In this document: one piece after another, positions 1 to 12,545 of the stretch
Numbering within the stretch: the stretch's first letter is position 1
Layout of the letters: each line of letters starts with the position of its first letter
NCBI RefSeq assembly: GCF_947179165.1
Contig: NC_077245.1
Location: 43,947,286 to 44,011,285, forward strand
Length of the DNA stretch: 64,000 nucleotides
Origin: Solanum dulcamara
Lineage: Eukaryota > Streptophyta > Magnoliopsida > Solanales > Solanaceae
Direction of reading: 5' to 3'
Position numbers and translations under genes: made by a program
The notes under the pieces: generated by a model
Told to the model about the DNA's origin: nothing
Seen by the model: only the letters and a program-made list of their open reading frames with translations
Database searches by the model: none

Positions 1-1660
1 TTAAGAAAAACCAAGACAATGATCCTACTTTGGTTGAGTTAAACAAAGCGGTTGCCAAAAATTCCATTGAGGCTTTATCCTAAGGAAGAGATAGTGTTCT
101 TAGATATCAAGGTCGTTTGTGTGTTCCTGATGTTGATGGCTTAAGAGAAATGATATTTTCTGAAACTCATAGTTCACAGTATCTATTCATTCGAGTTCCA
201 CAAAGATGTATCGATATTTAAGGGAAGTATATTGGTGGAATGGCATAAAGAAGGATATTGTGGAGTTTGTGGCCAAATGGCCTAAATGTCAGAAAGTGAA
301 AGTTGAAACATCAAAAACCAGAAGGTTTCACTCAAGATATTGATATTCCTACTTGAAAGTAGGAATATTTAAATATAGACTTCATTACAGGTTTACCTCA
401 TACCCATAGGCAACATAATTCAATTTGGATAGTTGTCGACCGAATGACTAAGTCAACTCATTTCTTCTTGTTAAGACTTCCTATTCAGCCAAGGACTATG
501 CTAGACTATTTATTCATGAGTTGGTTAAGTTTCAAAAAAGGTCTGGTGCTCAAGTTAAGCTTACCACAACTTTTCTCACCCTAAGACAGATAGTCAAGCC
601 GAGCATACTATTCATACCTTGGAGGATATGTTGAGAGCATGTGTGATTTACTTCAAAGGTAATTGGGATGATCACTTGCCATTGATAGAGTTTACCTATA
701 ACAATTGCTACCATTCTAGCATTCAGATGGCTCTATTTGAGGCCTTATATGGTAGGAGGTGTAGGTCTTCTATTAGTTGGTTAAAAGTTGGTGAAGTAGC
801 CTTGATTGGGCCGAGTTGGTGCATGTGTCCATGGATAAGGTCATACTCATTAGAGAGAGATTGAAGATTGCCCAAGGTCTACAAAAGTCCTATTGAGATA
901 TTAGGAGGTGGGAACTTCAATATGAGGTAAATGATTGGATTTACCTGAAAATCTCACCCATGAAGAGTGTAGGGATAGTATGGTATCTTGTCCTATGATG
1001 TTTTAGGGTTGGTTGTAGATCTAGTAGTGCCACTATAGTTGTGTTGTTAGTGTCTTTTCATTGCTATTGTTATTGGTATTGTGTTGTGTTGCTCGTTTTT
1101 GTCGTTATGCTATATATATTTGTTTCTCTCTCTCTCTTATTTAGGGATACTACTTTTGAGATGAGGGCCTTTTAGAAACATCTTCTCTATCTCCATGAGG
1201 TAGTGATAAGGTCTGCGTACATTCTACCCTCCCTAGATCCTATTTGTGGGAATTAACTGGTATGTTGTTATTGTTGTTTTTGTTGTTGTTGAATGGTGTG
1301 ATGTCTTTTGGAAAGTAAGGTAATCTTATTCTCCATTATGTAGGGCCATATTAGATTTTGAGGCGGATTAGCAAGGTGGAATATGAGTTGAATTTGCATT
1401 CTGAGCTGTCATCGGTGGATCCAGTATTCAATGTGTCCTTGTTGAGGAAATGTGTTGATGCTCCTAGCTCTATTATGCCTTTGGACAGCGTTGGTGTGAA
1501 AAAGATTCTGTCCTAGGAGGATATTTGGGTTGAAATTCTATATCGGCAAGTTAGAAAGGTAAAGAATAGGAAAATAGCTTTCGTTAAGGTGTTATGGAGG
1601 AACCAAGACATTGAAGGTGCAACATGGAAAGCTGAAGCTGATATGATGTCATGATAGTCT
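1..1660 (+). pseudogene. E0: 3' end of a Ty3/gypsy pol (integrase) pseudogene
   Basis: This is the last part of a gypsy polyprotein read on the plus strand. The segment at about 100-310 resembles the HHCC zinc-binding N-terminus of integrase, 360-470 the start of the catalytic core, and 619-864 is the longest open stretch (PLIEFTYNN, YGRRCRSS motifs of the core end). Positions 1380-1653 give the C-terminal tail ending near AEADMMS. Reading continues only with frame changes and stops (for example near 81 and 1516), so the copy is dead. The stretch from the first to the third catalytic acid is shortened: about 529/530 joins directly from HELVK to the FQK segment, removing the ISDRG aspartate region present in the sister elements of this window. 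A SINE-like insertion interrupts it at about 1035-1300. The gag, protease and RT parts lie left of the window. High confidence in family, low in exact limits. Confidence 0.85.
1035..1300 (+). mobile_element. TS-type SINE inserted in E0 integrase
   Basis: The core at about 1140-1260 (GGTCTGCGTACATTCTACCC followed by a CTTGTGGGA-like segment) is the characteristic body of the tobacco/Solanaceae TS SINE, and it ends in a TTG-repeat tail (1264-1293). It interrupts integrase coding, which resumes at about 1305. The 5' limit is uncertain: pyrimidine-rich sequence from about 1035 may belong to the SINE or to its target. Candidate target duplications (a GATGTTTT-like left copy near 997 and GATGTCTTTT near 1310) are imperfect. 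Confidence 0.7.
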
Positions 1661-1914
1661 TACCCCTTTCCTTCCGTTCCTAGTTGAGGTATTCAGTTCC
1701 TTCATGATTCACTCCATCAAATCCATATGTTTCAGTCATTCTCATGTTTACATATGCATTTATGTTCATGTAATGAGTTTTAAAGTCATATTTTAGCTTG
1801 GGATTGAATATTTCATGTTTTAACGCATTTTTTATATGATTTGCATTCATATTGGTCTGCTATGTCTTTTTATCAATTCGTTAATACTAGATTGAGTCTT
1901 ATTCGAGAACGAAT

Positions 1915-1933
1915 GTTCCTAAGGGGGAGATAT
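1915..1933 (+). other. E0 polypurine tract
   Basis: The purine run CCTAAGGGGGAGATAT lies directly upstream of the LTR start TGTAAAACCCC. It is the expected primer for plus-strand synthesis in a gypsy element, and it fixes the orientation and the LTR boundary of E0. Confidence 0.8.
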
Positions 1934-2615
1934 TGTAAAACCCCAAAAGTTAGAAAGACAAAAAATGGAGTTTAAAAAGGAAATCATAAGAAATGGCAGC
2001 TTTTTGGCACTAGGTGGAGTTCACAGAGACCTTCATGGGCCGTGAAGGGGACCACGGGTCATGTAGAGACAACGTCGTCCAGTGCTAGAAGTTTTGGAAA
2101 ATGGTTGAAGATCCACGAAAGGGTTCAGTTCTCGTGGTGGACTCTACGGACCGTAATCCCTTTTGTGAACCTGACCCCCCCATGACCCCTTATAGGGGAA
2201 ATGATAATGACAAGATCTATAGACCGTGGAGTGCTTCAAAAACTCTGGCCGCCTCCGTGAAAGTCAATCCCTTCTTATCCCAGTCCAACCCTCATGAACA
2301 CGACCATTACCACGACCCGTAGTGACCTTCATGGGTCATGGTGACCTCCATCTAGGTGCCCTCGTTCAGTTAAGTTAAGGGGGATTTTGGTTTTTTCCCT
2401 ATTATATTTTTTATGTATTTGGATGGATTTGGGTTTAAATCCTATTCTACTAACTACCCTAGACCCTCCTAACTCTCTCATTCACTCCCCAACTTCCTAA
2501 ACACAAAATATGATCTCTAAAAGTTCTACCAAGGTCTTTTTATTCTTCTTCAAGCAAGAATTTCAAGGGTTTTAAGCTCAAAGTCTCCAATTCAAGTTCA
2601 ATTTAGGGATTCTAA
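1934..2615 (+). mobile_element. E0 3' LTR, part 1 of 3
   Basis: The LTR begins TGTAAAACCCC right after the polypurine tract and runs to the insertion point of E1. The last five bases (2611-2615, TCTAA) are repeated at 9118-9122. Positions 2010-2360 hold many short CACGG/CCGTG dyads, as in the E5 LTRs. With parts 2 and 3 the LTR totals roughly 2.2 kb. Small reading frames here have no known relatives and are not called as genes. Confidence 0.85.
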
Positions 2616-4376
2616 TGTCACGCCCCAAATTAGGGGAGTCACAACAGGCACTTGATACCGTATTCAATCAAGTTAGCCACTGAACATACTAGCTAACTAA
2701 ACTGGGGGCCTAAAAGATCAGGCAGCACAACATCTGAAATATTAAGCCGGGACCGTTAAGGCCATGACCTGAATAACAATAAGTCATATAAAAAAGGTAG
2801 ACTAGACAAAATAATAAAGTACTAAATAGTCAACGAGGCCACAACTAAAGACATACATTCATAGACACATATATATACATGCCCAGCCTATGGGCTAGAG
2901 ACTAAAAGTTGTAAAAAGAAAACCTGGAATATTGTCTCTACTATAGCATCGAAGAGTGTCATAAGCATCATCGGGACAAGGCCCCGAGTATAGCCAAACT
3001 GTACAACAAAAGTAAATGTCCTATGAAAGCTCCAGGAAGAGGTGGAGCTTACCAACTTACAGATGAACCCTAAATCCTAGCAGAGGGGTTATCAGAATCT
3101 CAACCTTGACCTGCACGCACAAAATAAAAATACAGTGTCCCCAGGAAATGGGACATCAGTATGAATAAAAATATACTAGTATGTAAGGCAGAAAGTAGAA
3201 TCGTAAATAGCTATTGTAAAAGGGTAATCGAGATACCACTTGACACTGAAACTCTAATAGTCCCCATGGCTGACATCCGACCTTATAGTAATCTGTGCCT
3301 TAACATACCTTTCCAACAAATGTCTGAATCCTCGTAGCTCTTTCATGAAATTTGTTCCTTACATCTTAAGCTTCACAAACACTATATATATGCAGCTTAT
3401 ACGCACCTATAAATAGTTTATAATTGAGCTTAAATTGACAATTTTCCATATGATCCTAACTTGATGAAGCATTTTTCGAAATTCATAAAAACAATCATAA
3501 AAGAGTCCTAAGATGATTGCCTTGGAAAAACAAGTATAACTCTTAAATGACTAGAAATAACAACAAAGTCTTTTCTCCCAAAAATGGCTCCAAACACAGT
3601 TAATACAAGGGGAAAACAATTGCAAAGCATAGAGATCGTGTTTATAGGCACAGGGAGAACTGGTACAGTAAATATTGCTAAAAATACACCTTAATCACTC
3701 TAGAACTCCAATGAACCCTCTCTTAATCTTCCTCACTATTTTGGGATGGAAATAAAATGGTTTGGGGTCTAAAAAGTCGAATTGCCGACTTATACCATTT
3801 TTTGACCGACCCGGTTCATGACCCAGTTTCACACTGGATAGTCCATGGTAAAATAATCATAACTTTTTATTTTAATGTCGATTTGAAATGAGGTTTTATT
3901 GAATGCAAAATACACTCATAGATCGTGGGGACTCTAAATCTTTATATATTGATAGATATGATCTAAGACATTTGGCCTAAAGTTCAGAAAATTTATTAGA
4001 CAAACTTATGATAACTTTTGTCGACCTTTATTTCTCAACTTGCTTGACTCCAAAACTTATCATATGACCATTTTTCTATTATAATACCTCATAAAATATT
4101 ATTATTATCATATTAGACACTCTTAGTCATACTCTGAAGGTGCAACTTATTTTAAACCTTCCGAACTGGCGGGATGCTACCCGAGCCATTTCTTTAACCA
4201 CGAACCTTTGTTTAAGAAATTCCTATGACCTAAACTTTAGTTTAGTTATATGATATTACCACACATTTGCTGTCTAATTCTTCCGGTGTACTATACCAAA
4301 TCATATACACCTAATATAATCACGCCAAGTTACGTCTATTATGTAAGAGAAGAGAAAAAACACATGGGCTCTCACA
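2616..4376 (-). mobile_element. E1 3' LTR (1761 bp)
   Basis: It begins TGTCACGCCCC and ends CTCTCACA on the plus strand, directly followed by the complement of a polypurine tract (4377-4395, CTCCCCCCTCCCTTAAG). The last ~240 bp align with 8877-9117. A palindrome plus hairpin lies at 3136-3180 (see findings). No genes are seen in it. Confidence 0.88.
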
Positions 4377-7300
4377 GTCTCCCCCCTCCCTTAAGAACAT
4401 TCATCCGCGAATGGGTCAAAAAAATTCCTTGGTTGAATTTTTTTTTGCTAATACATTATTTGTGAGGCTATATTTATTACATTTTCAAAGCATAAATCAA
4501 ATTCTAAAAATGCCAATTACTAGGCTTCGTATAGCTATCTCACAATAAGACATATAAATTACACTTTCAAGTTATTTAAAATCCAATTAAGTTACTATAA
4601 AGAAATAATTGCACATTATTGAAATACGACTCACCTAAAGTGTTAAATAGATGGGGGCTTTTATTCATCATTTCCTCCTCGGCTTCACAAGTCAATTCCT
4701 CAATGTTGTTATTTTGCCATAAAACTTTCACGAAAGCTACTTCTTTAGTTCAAAACTTCCTTACTTCTGATCTAAAATAGCTACTGGTACCTCCACATAA
4801 GACAAGTCTTTAGCAATGCAAATATCCTCAATGGGTGTAATACCCAAAGGATCTCCAATACACTTCTGTAATATAGATACATAAAATACAGGATGGACTG
4901 TCTTCAATTCTGAAGGCAAATCAAGCTCATACGCCACCTTACCAATCCTTCGAATAATCTTATATATTCCACCATTCTTGGAACTGAGCTTTCCTTTCTT
5001 TCTGAATTGCATGACACCCTTCATAGGTGATACCTTCAAGAAAACTTAATCTTCAATATTAAACTCTAAGTCTTGTTGTCGAACATCTGCATAAGACTTC
5101 AGCCGACTCTGTTTTATATGCAGTCGGTCTCTAATAATCTCTACCTTTTCAATCACTTTCTAGACTAGATTAGGACCTAGAAGCTCTACTTCTCCAACTT
5201 CAAACCAACTGATTGGCGACCTACACTTCCGCTCGTATAGTACTTCATAAGTATCCATTTGAATACTAGCTTAGAAGTTGTTATTATAAGTAAACTAAAT
5301 AAGAGGTAGATGATTATCCCAACTTCTTTTAAAATTCAACACATAGGCACACAATATATCCTTGACGATTTGAATAGTACAGTGTGCCTGTCCATCAGGT
5401 TGTGGATGAAAAGTGGTGCTAAGATTTACTTGAGTGCCTAGACCCTTCTGAAAAGAACTCCAAAAAGGTGTTGTAAATTGAGCCCCTCGATCGGAGATAA
5501 TAAATAATGGAACTCTATGAAGACGAACAGTCTCTCAAATGTAGAGCTTGGCATAATCCTCAGCTTAATATGTCTATATTTATCATGTCCCATTTCCAAA
5601 ACAAAAGCTCAATATATTGAGTTAGGACTCAAGGCTTCTGATGTTCTACTTTAACTTATTGGCAGTTGGGACATTGGGCTATGATCTCCGCGATATCTTT
5701 TTTATGCCATTCCACCAATAGATCTATTGAAGGTCCCGGTACATCTTTGTCTCTCCAGGGTGAGTTGCATATCTAGAATAATGGGCTTCTGAAAGAATCT
5801 TGGCGTGGAGCTGTCTAACTGTCGGTACACATAAGCAACTTTGGTATCTAAGAACTCCATCTCCAGTTAGCTCAAATAAAGGTTGTCGTTGTTGTGGAAT
5901 ACATCCACCCTCTGCATATACTAAACATACCTGCAAACTAGATAGCTGGTATAGATCTTTGGTTATGTTGACCTTATCATCTTCAACATGGATTAGATTG
6001 CCCATGGACTTCTGGTGAAGTATATCAGCAACAACATAAGCTTTTCTAGGATGATATAAAATGTCAACATCATAGTCCTTTAGTAATTCTAGCCACCTTC
6101 TTTGTCATAGGTTCATCTCCTTCTACTCAAATAAATACTGAAGACTCTGGTGGTTGGTAAAAACATCAATATACACCCCGCATAGATAATTCCACTAAAT
6201 ATTTAGAGCAAATATAATTCAGCTAACTCAAGATCGTGCATTGGATAGTTCTGTACGTTTTTGCATAATTTTTTGAAGGCGTATATGATAACCTTACCAT
6301 GTTGCACAAGAAAAAAACCTAGTCCAATTCTTGAGGAATCATAATATAGTGCATAACCCTCGGTCTCATTCGGAAGAGTCAAAATAGGTTTTGTGGTAAC
6401 CCTTTTCTTTAGCTCCTTAAAAGTCTATTCGCTTGCCTCAGTCCATTGAAACTTAGATCCTTTGTGTGTCAATTTCTTTAGTGGTACAGGGATAGAGGAA
6501 AATCCCTCCCCAAACTTTCCGTAATACCCTGCTAAGCCTAAGAAGCTACTAACCTCTATCGGATTCAAGTGCCTCAACAAAGTTAACACAACTTCAATCT
6601 TTGGCCATCAAACTTGATACTATCGCCGGTAATAACATAACCAAGAAAAGCTACAGAAGTTAGCCAAAATCACATTTAGATAATTTAGCATATAACTTGT
6701 AGTCCTAGAGAGTTTTCAATACAGCTCGCAAAGTGGTACACATGCTCGGCTTCTGACCGTTAATATATCAGGATGTCATCAATAAATACAATCACAAATT
6801 TATCCAAAGAATGGTTTCAATACACAATTCATAAGATCCATAAAGGTTATTTGGGCATTTGTAAGCACGAAATAGATAAGAAAGAATTCAAAATGGACAT
6901 ACCTTGTCCTAAGTGTTGTTTTTAGGATGTAATATCCCTGACTCATAGCTGATGGTAACCGGATTGCAAGTCGATCTTTGAAAAGCATTCGGAACATTTT
7001 AATTGGTCGAACAAGTCATAAATTCATGAAAGAGGATACTTATTCTTGATAGTGACTTTACTTAGTTACCTGTAGTTAATACAAATCTGCAAGGAGCCAT
7101 TTTTCTTATGAACAAAGAGCACTGGAGCACCCCATAGGGATGTACTTGGACTAATAAAGCCTTTATCGAGCAATTCATTCAGTTGTTCATTGAATTCCGT
7201 TAGCTCCAAAGGAGCAATTCTATAGCAAGAAATGGATATAGGTTGAATATCAGGAAGAAAATCTATAGCAAAATCGATTTCCCTTTCAAGAGGAATTCCT

Positions 7301-8876
7301 CGAAGCTCATCAGGGAATACCATCGGGAATTCATTCATAATAGGAACTGACTAAAGAGCCAATGGCTCCTTATCTATATCCCTGACAAAAACCATATGGT
7401 ATATACAGCCTTAACAATAAACTTACGATCCCAAAGGTATGAAATAAACTTACCCTTGGGTGTGGCTGCATTATCTTTACATTAAGAACAGACTCACTTG
7501 GAAAATAAAATTAGACCAACTTTGCACGACAATAAATATTAACATAACAACTTGCCAACCAATACATATCCATAATGACATCAAAGTATAGCATAATCAA
7601 TTCAACTAAATCAACAAAGGTTGGACAGTCATTAATTAACACAGTATAACCTCAATAGACATGACTAGCTACAATAAAGTCACCAATCGACGTAGACACT
7701 GACTGTGGCAACAACTCATATCTCATGTCAAGCTTACTAGTAATAAATAGAGTAATATATGAAACTGTAGATCCAGAATCTATCAATTCATAAATAGAAT
7801 GACAATATCTAGGAATGCCTCAAAATCTTGTCATTCTACGAGTGCGTAAAAGCAGTTCTAGCCACCACTAAAACTTGAGGTATCTCCTCCACCTCTTCCT
7901 TACCACGGCCCTAAATAGACTATAAACCTGGTTGGGGAGCATAGACTGAGGGTGAAGAGGCTGATGTGGATCCTAAAGGCTGAGGTGGTGCACCTCTACC
8001 TAACCCTCGACACTGGCTATAAAAATATCCTATCTGCCCACAATGATAATATCCACCTGAACCCTTTGTACACTTTCGGTATGTGTCTTACTGCACTATG
8101 TAAATAAAAGAGTAGGATGTCTCATCTGTGCGAAATGCTCCTACCAACAACCCTCAGGCTGGCTTGAGCTCTGCCCCAGTCCTAAATGACTATAACGATC
8201 AAACTGCTAACCCTACATTTATGGCTTGACACTCCGATTGAGGTAGATATCAATGTAGTAAGTGCCTAAAATCACCTCACGGGTCCCTATATGACCCCAT
8301 AGTATGGGCCCTCTTACTTTTCTCCTTGTCCTTGTGGGTATCACGAATCCAGTAAGAAAGATCCTTTATAATCTTAGCGAAAGCCTATATGTGGGAAATA
8401 TCTACATCATCGAATAGGGATGCTACCCTACAGTCTCTGATCAGATGATCCCCTAAACCATCCACATAATAATGAAATATGGCCCTCATAATATGTATAA
8501 TATCTGCTGCATACCTCGCTAAAGAATTAAAAATATGGCTATAATCCCTCACACTCATAATCCCTTGCTTCAGGCTAAGAAATTGGTCTAGATGGGCCTC
8601 TCGAACCTCCTATAGAAAATAATGGGCTAGAAAGGCCTCAGAGAAGTCCTCTCATACTACTGGTGGAGCATTAAATCCTCTGGATCTCTCCTATGACTCA
8701 TACCATAAGACGACTACATCACATAGCCGAAAAGAAACCAACTTCATAGCTTCGGTGATGAAGGCATGCATCACCCTTAATACTCTATACATATGGTCCA
8801 TAAAGTCCTGGGATCCTCAGTGGAACTGGATCCCATAAATAATGGAGGGGCCAGGTAAAGAAACTCTATTATCCCA
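4377..8876 (-). pseudogene. E1 gag-pol pseudogene (Ty3/gypsy)
   Basis: Read right to left on the minus strand, the order is capsid/gag (about 8300-8870), CCHC-like knuckle region (about 8020-8110), protease region (about 7700-7800), reverse transcriptase (6540-7340), RNase H (6100-6500), integrase (about 5040-6005) and C-terminal tail (4761-5039). At 7066-7338 the RT entry has the usual segment ending in [10 protein letters not shown]. At 4761-5039 the tail contains SPMKGVM and VHPVFYVSILQKC, typical of gypsy integrase C-termini. Frames are broken by many stops and shifts, and the longest open stretch is under 100 codons. The gag N-terminus is lost at the junction with the LTR remnant. The domain order PR-RT-RH-IN is what defines Ty3/gypsy rather than copia. 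Confidence 0.85.
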
Positions 8877-9117
8877 AAGGTGCAAGTTATTTTAAACCTT
8901 TCAAACGGGTGGGGTGCTACCTGAGCAATTTTTTTAACCACGAATCTTTGTTTAAGGTATTCTTTTGACCTAAAACTTTAATTTAATTCCTTGATATTAC
9001 CACACATTTGCAGTCTTATACTCCTGGTATGCTATACCAGATCATATATATCTAATATAACCACGCCACATTACATATATTATGTAAGAGAAGAGATAAA
9101 ATGCATGGGGTCTCACA
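8877..9117 (-). mobile_element. E1 5' LTR remnant (241 bp)
   Basis: It aligns to 4138-4376 (shared AAGGTGCAA..., ATTACCACACATTTGC and TATGTAAGAGAAGAGA blocks). Only this outermost end of the 5' LTR survives. The remainder (about 1.5 kb), the primer-binding site and the gag start are deleted. Confidence 0.85.
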
Positions 9118-9122
9118 TCTAA

Positions 9123-10195
9123 AGTCTAAGGTATATGGGAATTCATCCATGGATCCTTTCATCCATGGAGTACCAAGGTTTTTTCAAAATTCTCTTTTAT
9201 GAATTCTTCTCCTAAGGCCAAATTTTCATGTAATTGCTTTGGGTCATCTCAACTATGGCCTATTACATTATTAATTATATAATTTTGCATAATTCAAGTT
9301 GCATTGCATGATTTCAAGTTGATTTTCATGAACCCATGCCATATGCTATTTTCAAGTATGTTTCAAGGATTTATGATCATGAATTATGAAGGATTTCAAT
9401 GAATGTTTTATGAATAATTATCAAAGCTTATGAATGACTCATGAAAAGTAATTAATAATGATGAACTATGAACTCAATGATGTTTCAAGCAAAGTATAAA
9501 GGTTTTGATGGATTTTTCTCACATACTCATGTTAAAGAGGTGAAAGGCTTTTCTCACCGACTCATGGATTCTTATGAATCAATCATGTTAATGAACTACT
9601 CTTATAATTATTTTATGATGACGATTAATATCTACTATTATCTTTTCTAATGATGTTAATGACTATGATTTATAAATTATATTGGGATAACGATTAAGCA
9701 CTGAGAGGACTTTGAGGTGGGGTTTGGTCTGGTAGTTCAAGTGACTACCCAAGAGAATCCTAGTAGCCACCTTTAGTCCCTAACTAAGTTGTCCGCATAG
9801 GTTTCTTATTCCAATATGACCTAGCTTGTAGATCCACATATAACTCATGATATTACGACGTTCTCACAAAGTCTACCTTGGTAAAGTAGCCTCTCTCTTC
9901 TCGATGTGGGAGTTGCGTCGAATTCCATGTTATAGCTCGTATGGTCTTATATGTAGATTAAAGGTCCCGTCCCACTCCAAGGTATATATAAAATGGTATA
10001 AGTTCATATGATGAGGTTTTGATCATTGACCATATGATTATGATATTTAAATGTTTTCAAGGTTTTACTCATGCTTTAAGATATTGGTCATGCATCACAT
10101 TTTCATATTGTTATATCTTATTATCATTGTTAATGCATGCTTCTCACATACTTAATGCATTCAATTACAAACACATACTTTGCCTAAATTGTATC
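9123..10195 (+). mobile_element. E0 3' LTR, part 2 of 3
   Basis: The E0 LTR continues after the E1 duplication, up to the S1 insertion point (GTATC, 10191-10195). The sequence is AT-rich with repeated ATGAATT/TCATGAA words. The block at about 10135-10195 aligns with the E5 LTR block around 44095-44155 (palindrome and TTTGCCT segment), showing that E0 and E5 belong to related families. Confidence 0.8.
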
Positions 10196-11061
10196 TGTCA
10201 TGCCCTAAACTCAAGGGCACAACTGGCACCTAATGCCAAAACTCAGGCCCGAGCCGACCCTATTGAACTATTTGAACTAGCGCATGATAGCCACATATAA
10301 TCAAGATAAAAAAACAAGTATATCTTAGCTCAAACTTAAGCCCTCAACCGACAAGGCCCTTGTCAATAGATATACAAAAGAAATAACTACTCCTAATAGT
10401 TCATATAAATAAATAACCAGCTAGCACAGTCTTAATTAAGCCATCGAGGCCACCATGATCTCTATACCGAAACTGAAAGCATATATCTATTAAGGCAATA
10501 CATCAAACACCTAAAGCCTCAGCAAACCAATAAACTAGGCCAACATGGACATAAAGTAGCTATACAACCCTTACACTAGTCTGTAAGCCTCTAGGAGTAG
10601 TAAAGATTGGCGGGACAGGGCCCCGGTCTACCCAAAAATATATTCAACAAAAGCTACCAAACATCATAATTCTGGTAGCTCCAAAAGAAAGGGGCTAGCC
10701 AACCTACTAGAAGTCAATCCTACTGCTGAGGAGGTCTACCAGGTCGTTTGTCAGGACCTACAGGCATAAATGCAGCACCCCCAAGAAATGGGGTGTCAGT
10801 ACGATATAATGTACTGAGTATGAAAGGAAATAGACTAAATGAGCATATATCATAGTATACTAAAAGTAATGAGGTAAGGAAATCAAGAATAAGATAAGCA
10901 TACTACCCTGCTCCTAAATCTAAACATACCAAATATAATAATACAACAACCTAACCAAGCCCCCATAAGCTTGGTAGGTAAAACCAACAAACAAAACCAC
11001 CTTCCTAGGCCCCCATAAGCTAAGAAGGTGCTAATTCAATATATATCGGCGGAACCCATCA

Positions 11062-12148
11062 GTGCCCCCCTAAAGTTGGCATCAACCTTTACTTAGATAC
11101 CTCAACTAGGCTTTATTCATTTTAGACACCTCAAGTAAGGCCCCGGTGTGTCATTTTGACACTATTTTGACAATCACTCAAATATATAAAGTGTGTGTAA
11201 TGCACTCGTCAATGACGTGTCAAAACTGGCAAATTAAATAAAAACATATGGTGTATATATATATATATATATATCAAAAATAATTCTCAAATAATGACAT
11301 TTGAGTAGAAAAGAATGACCAATAACTTGATGACTATGTGGAATTTGTTTTATCCAAATAATATTTTTTTTAAAAAAAAAGAAAAATCAACTTCTATTAA
11401 CCCCACACACCCTCCCAATGGTCTCTCCATCACCACCCACCCATCCCGTCGTCTTCTCCACCAGAGTTTGTTGGAGCATCGATGCTCTTTTTTGTTGATG
11501 TTGCTGCCACCGTTGCTATTATTGATGTTGCTGCCGGAGTACGAACTTTGCTCGCTAGAGAAGAAAGGATGTTGGTCTAGTGGTCTGGTTTTTTGTTTTG
11601 CTAGATTTCGGTGGTGCTGGGTTGCTCGTGGTTGTTTGGTTCGGTGGTTTGTTGGTGCTGATGAGGAACGAAGAGAGGTGAGATTTGGTTGGAGGCAGGG
11701 AAAGGGAAAGATGAGACAAATGTGGCGAGGTGCGGTGGTTCTGGGAGGAGCAGTGGAGATCTGGTGGTGAGAAATGGTGGAAAAAAACAATGAAGCAGTC
11801 TCTGGGTGGGAGGTGATGGTGTTAGTTCATGGTCCAAGAAGGCAACAAAACAAATAAAGGTATTTAAGCTTGAAAAAATCTCGTGGCATTCGAATTCACT
11901 TACGTTTGACTCAAATCTATTTCATCATGGATGAAAAATGGTAGCTAGAAAATGGAGAAGAAGAAGAACAAGAAAAAAAATTTAAAAAAATGCACTTCAC
12001 GCGCTCAAAATGGGTGCAGCACACGCAATGTGTCAAGTCAGCATAAAGTGTCAAAATGATACATCGGAGCCTTACTTGAGATGTCTAAAAGGAACAGAGC
12101 CTAGTTGAAGTGTCTAAGTGAAAGTTGGTGCCAACTTTAGGAGGTCAC
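11062..12148. mobile_element. Class II-like element with ~100-bp terminal inverted repeats
   Basis: The left end (11062-11163, beginning GTGCCCCCCTAAAGTTGGCA) and the reverse complement of the right end (12047-12148, beginning GTGACCTCCTAAAGTTGGCA) match for about 100 bp with scattered differences. The interior includes a TA microsatellite (about 11251-11272), a purine-rich stretch and a GC-richer segment open on both strands (11315-11770 plus, 11350-11790 minus). I see no transposase. No clear target duplication is visible at these limits, so the superfamily is open; Mutator-like is the best guess from the long TIRs. Confidence 0.7.
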
Positions 12149-12164
12149 AAGGAACTATCTATAT

Positions 12165-12545
12165 ACCCCTATTAGTAGTGCTCTAGCCCCATAGGCAGTC
12201 AGTAGCCCTATTAGGCAGTAATATAGCACCGTAGGTAGTGGAATAGCCCTATTAGGCATCAATATAGCCTTGTAGTCAACTCATAGCCTCTTCGGCAATA
12301 ACATAGCCCCGTAGGCAACACATAGCCTTCCTAGGCATCAATATAGTCTCTTAGGCAACTCATAGCCCTCGTAGGTAATAACATAGCCATGTAGGTAGCA
12401 CATAGTCTTCTCAGGCATCAATATAGCCTCGTAGGCAACTCATAGCCCTCTTAGGCAATAACATAGCCCTGTAGGCAGCATGTAGCCTTCTTAGGCATCA
12501 ATATATCCCCATAGGCAACTTATATCCCTCTTAGGATACAATTAC
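12165..12545. repeat. Minisatellite with ~20-bp units in ~80-bp higher-order blocks
   Basis: Eighteen or so units of the type ATAGCC-(C/T)nn-TAGGCA-nnn follow each other. They group in fours (CAACTCATAGCC, AATAACATAGCC, AGCACATAGCC, ATCAATATAGCC), giving roughly 80-bp blocks repeated about four times. It lies inside the S1 LTR and is non-coding. Confidence 0.85.

Larger units (their letters stand above)
2616..9117 (-). mobile_element. E1: truncated Ty3/gypsy retrotransposon nested in the E0 LTR
   Basis: The element is flanked by the perfect 5-bp duplication TCTAA (2611-2615 and 9118-9122), so both outer ends are original. It reads on the minus strand: 5' LTR remnant at the right, gag to integrase in the middle, full 3' LTR at the left. 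Most of the 5' LTR, the primer-binding site and the start of gag are missing because of an internal deletion at about 8876. Confidence 0.9.

Noticed and set aside
12165..12545. Regularly spaced short repeats, CRISPR-like at first glance
   Set aside because: Plant nuclear LTR context, repeats contiguous without unique spacers; it is a minisatellite.
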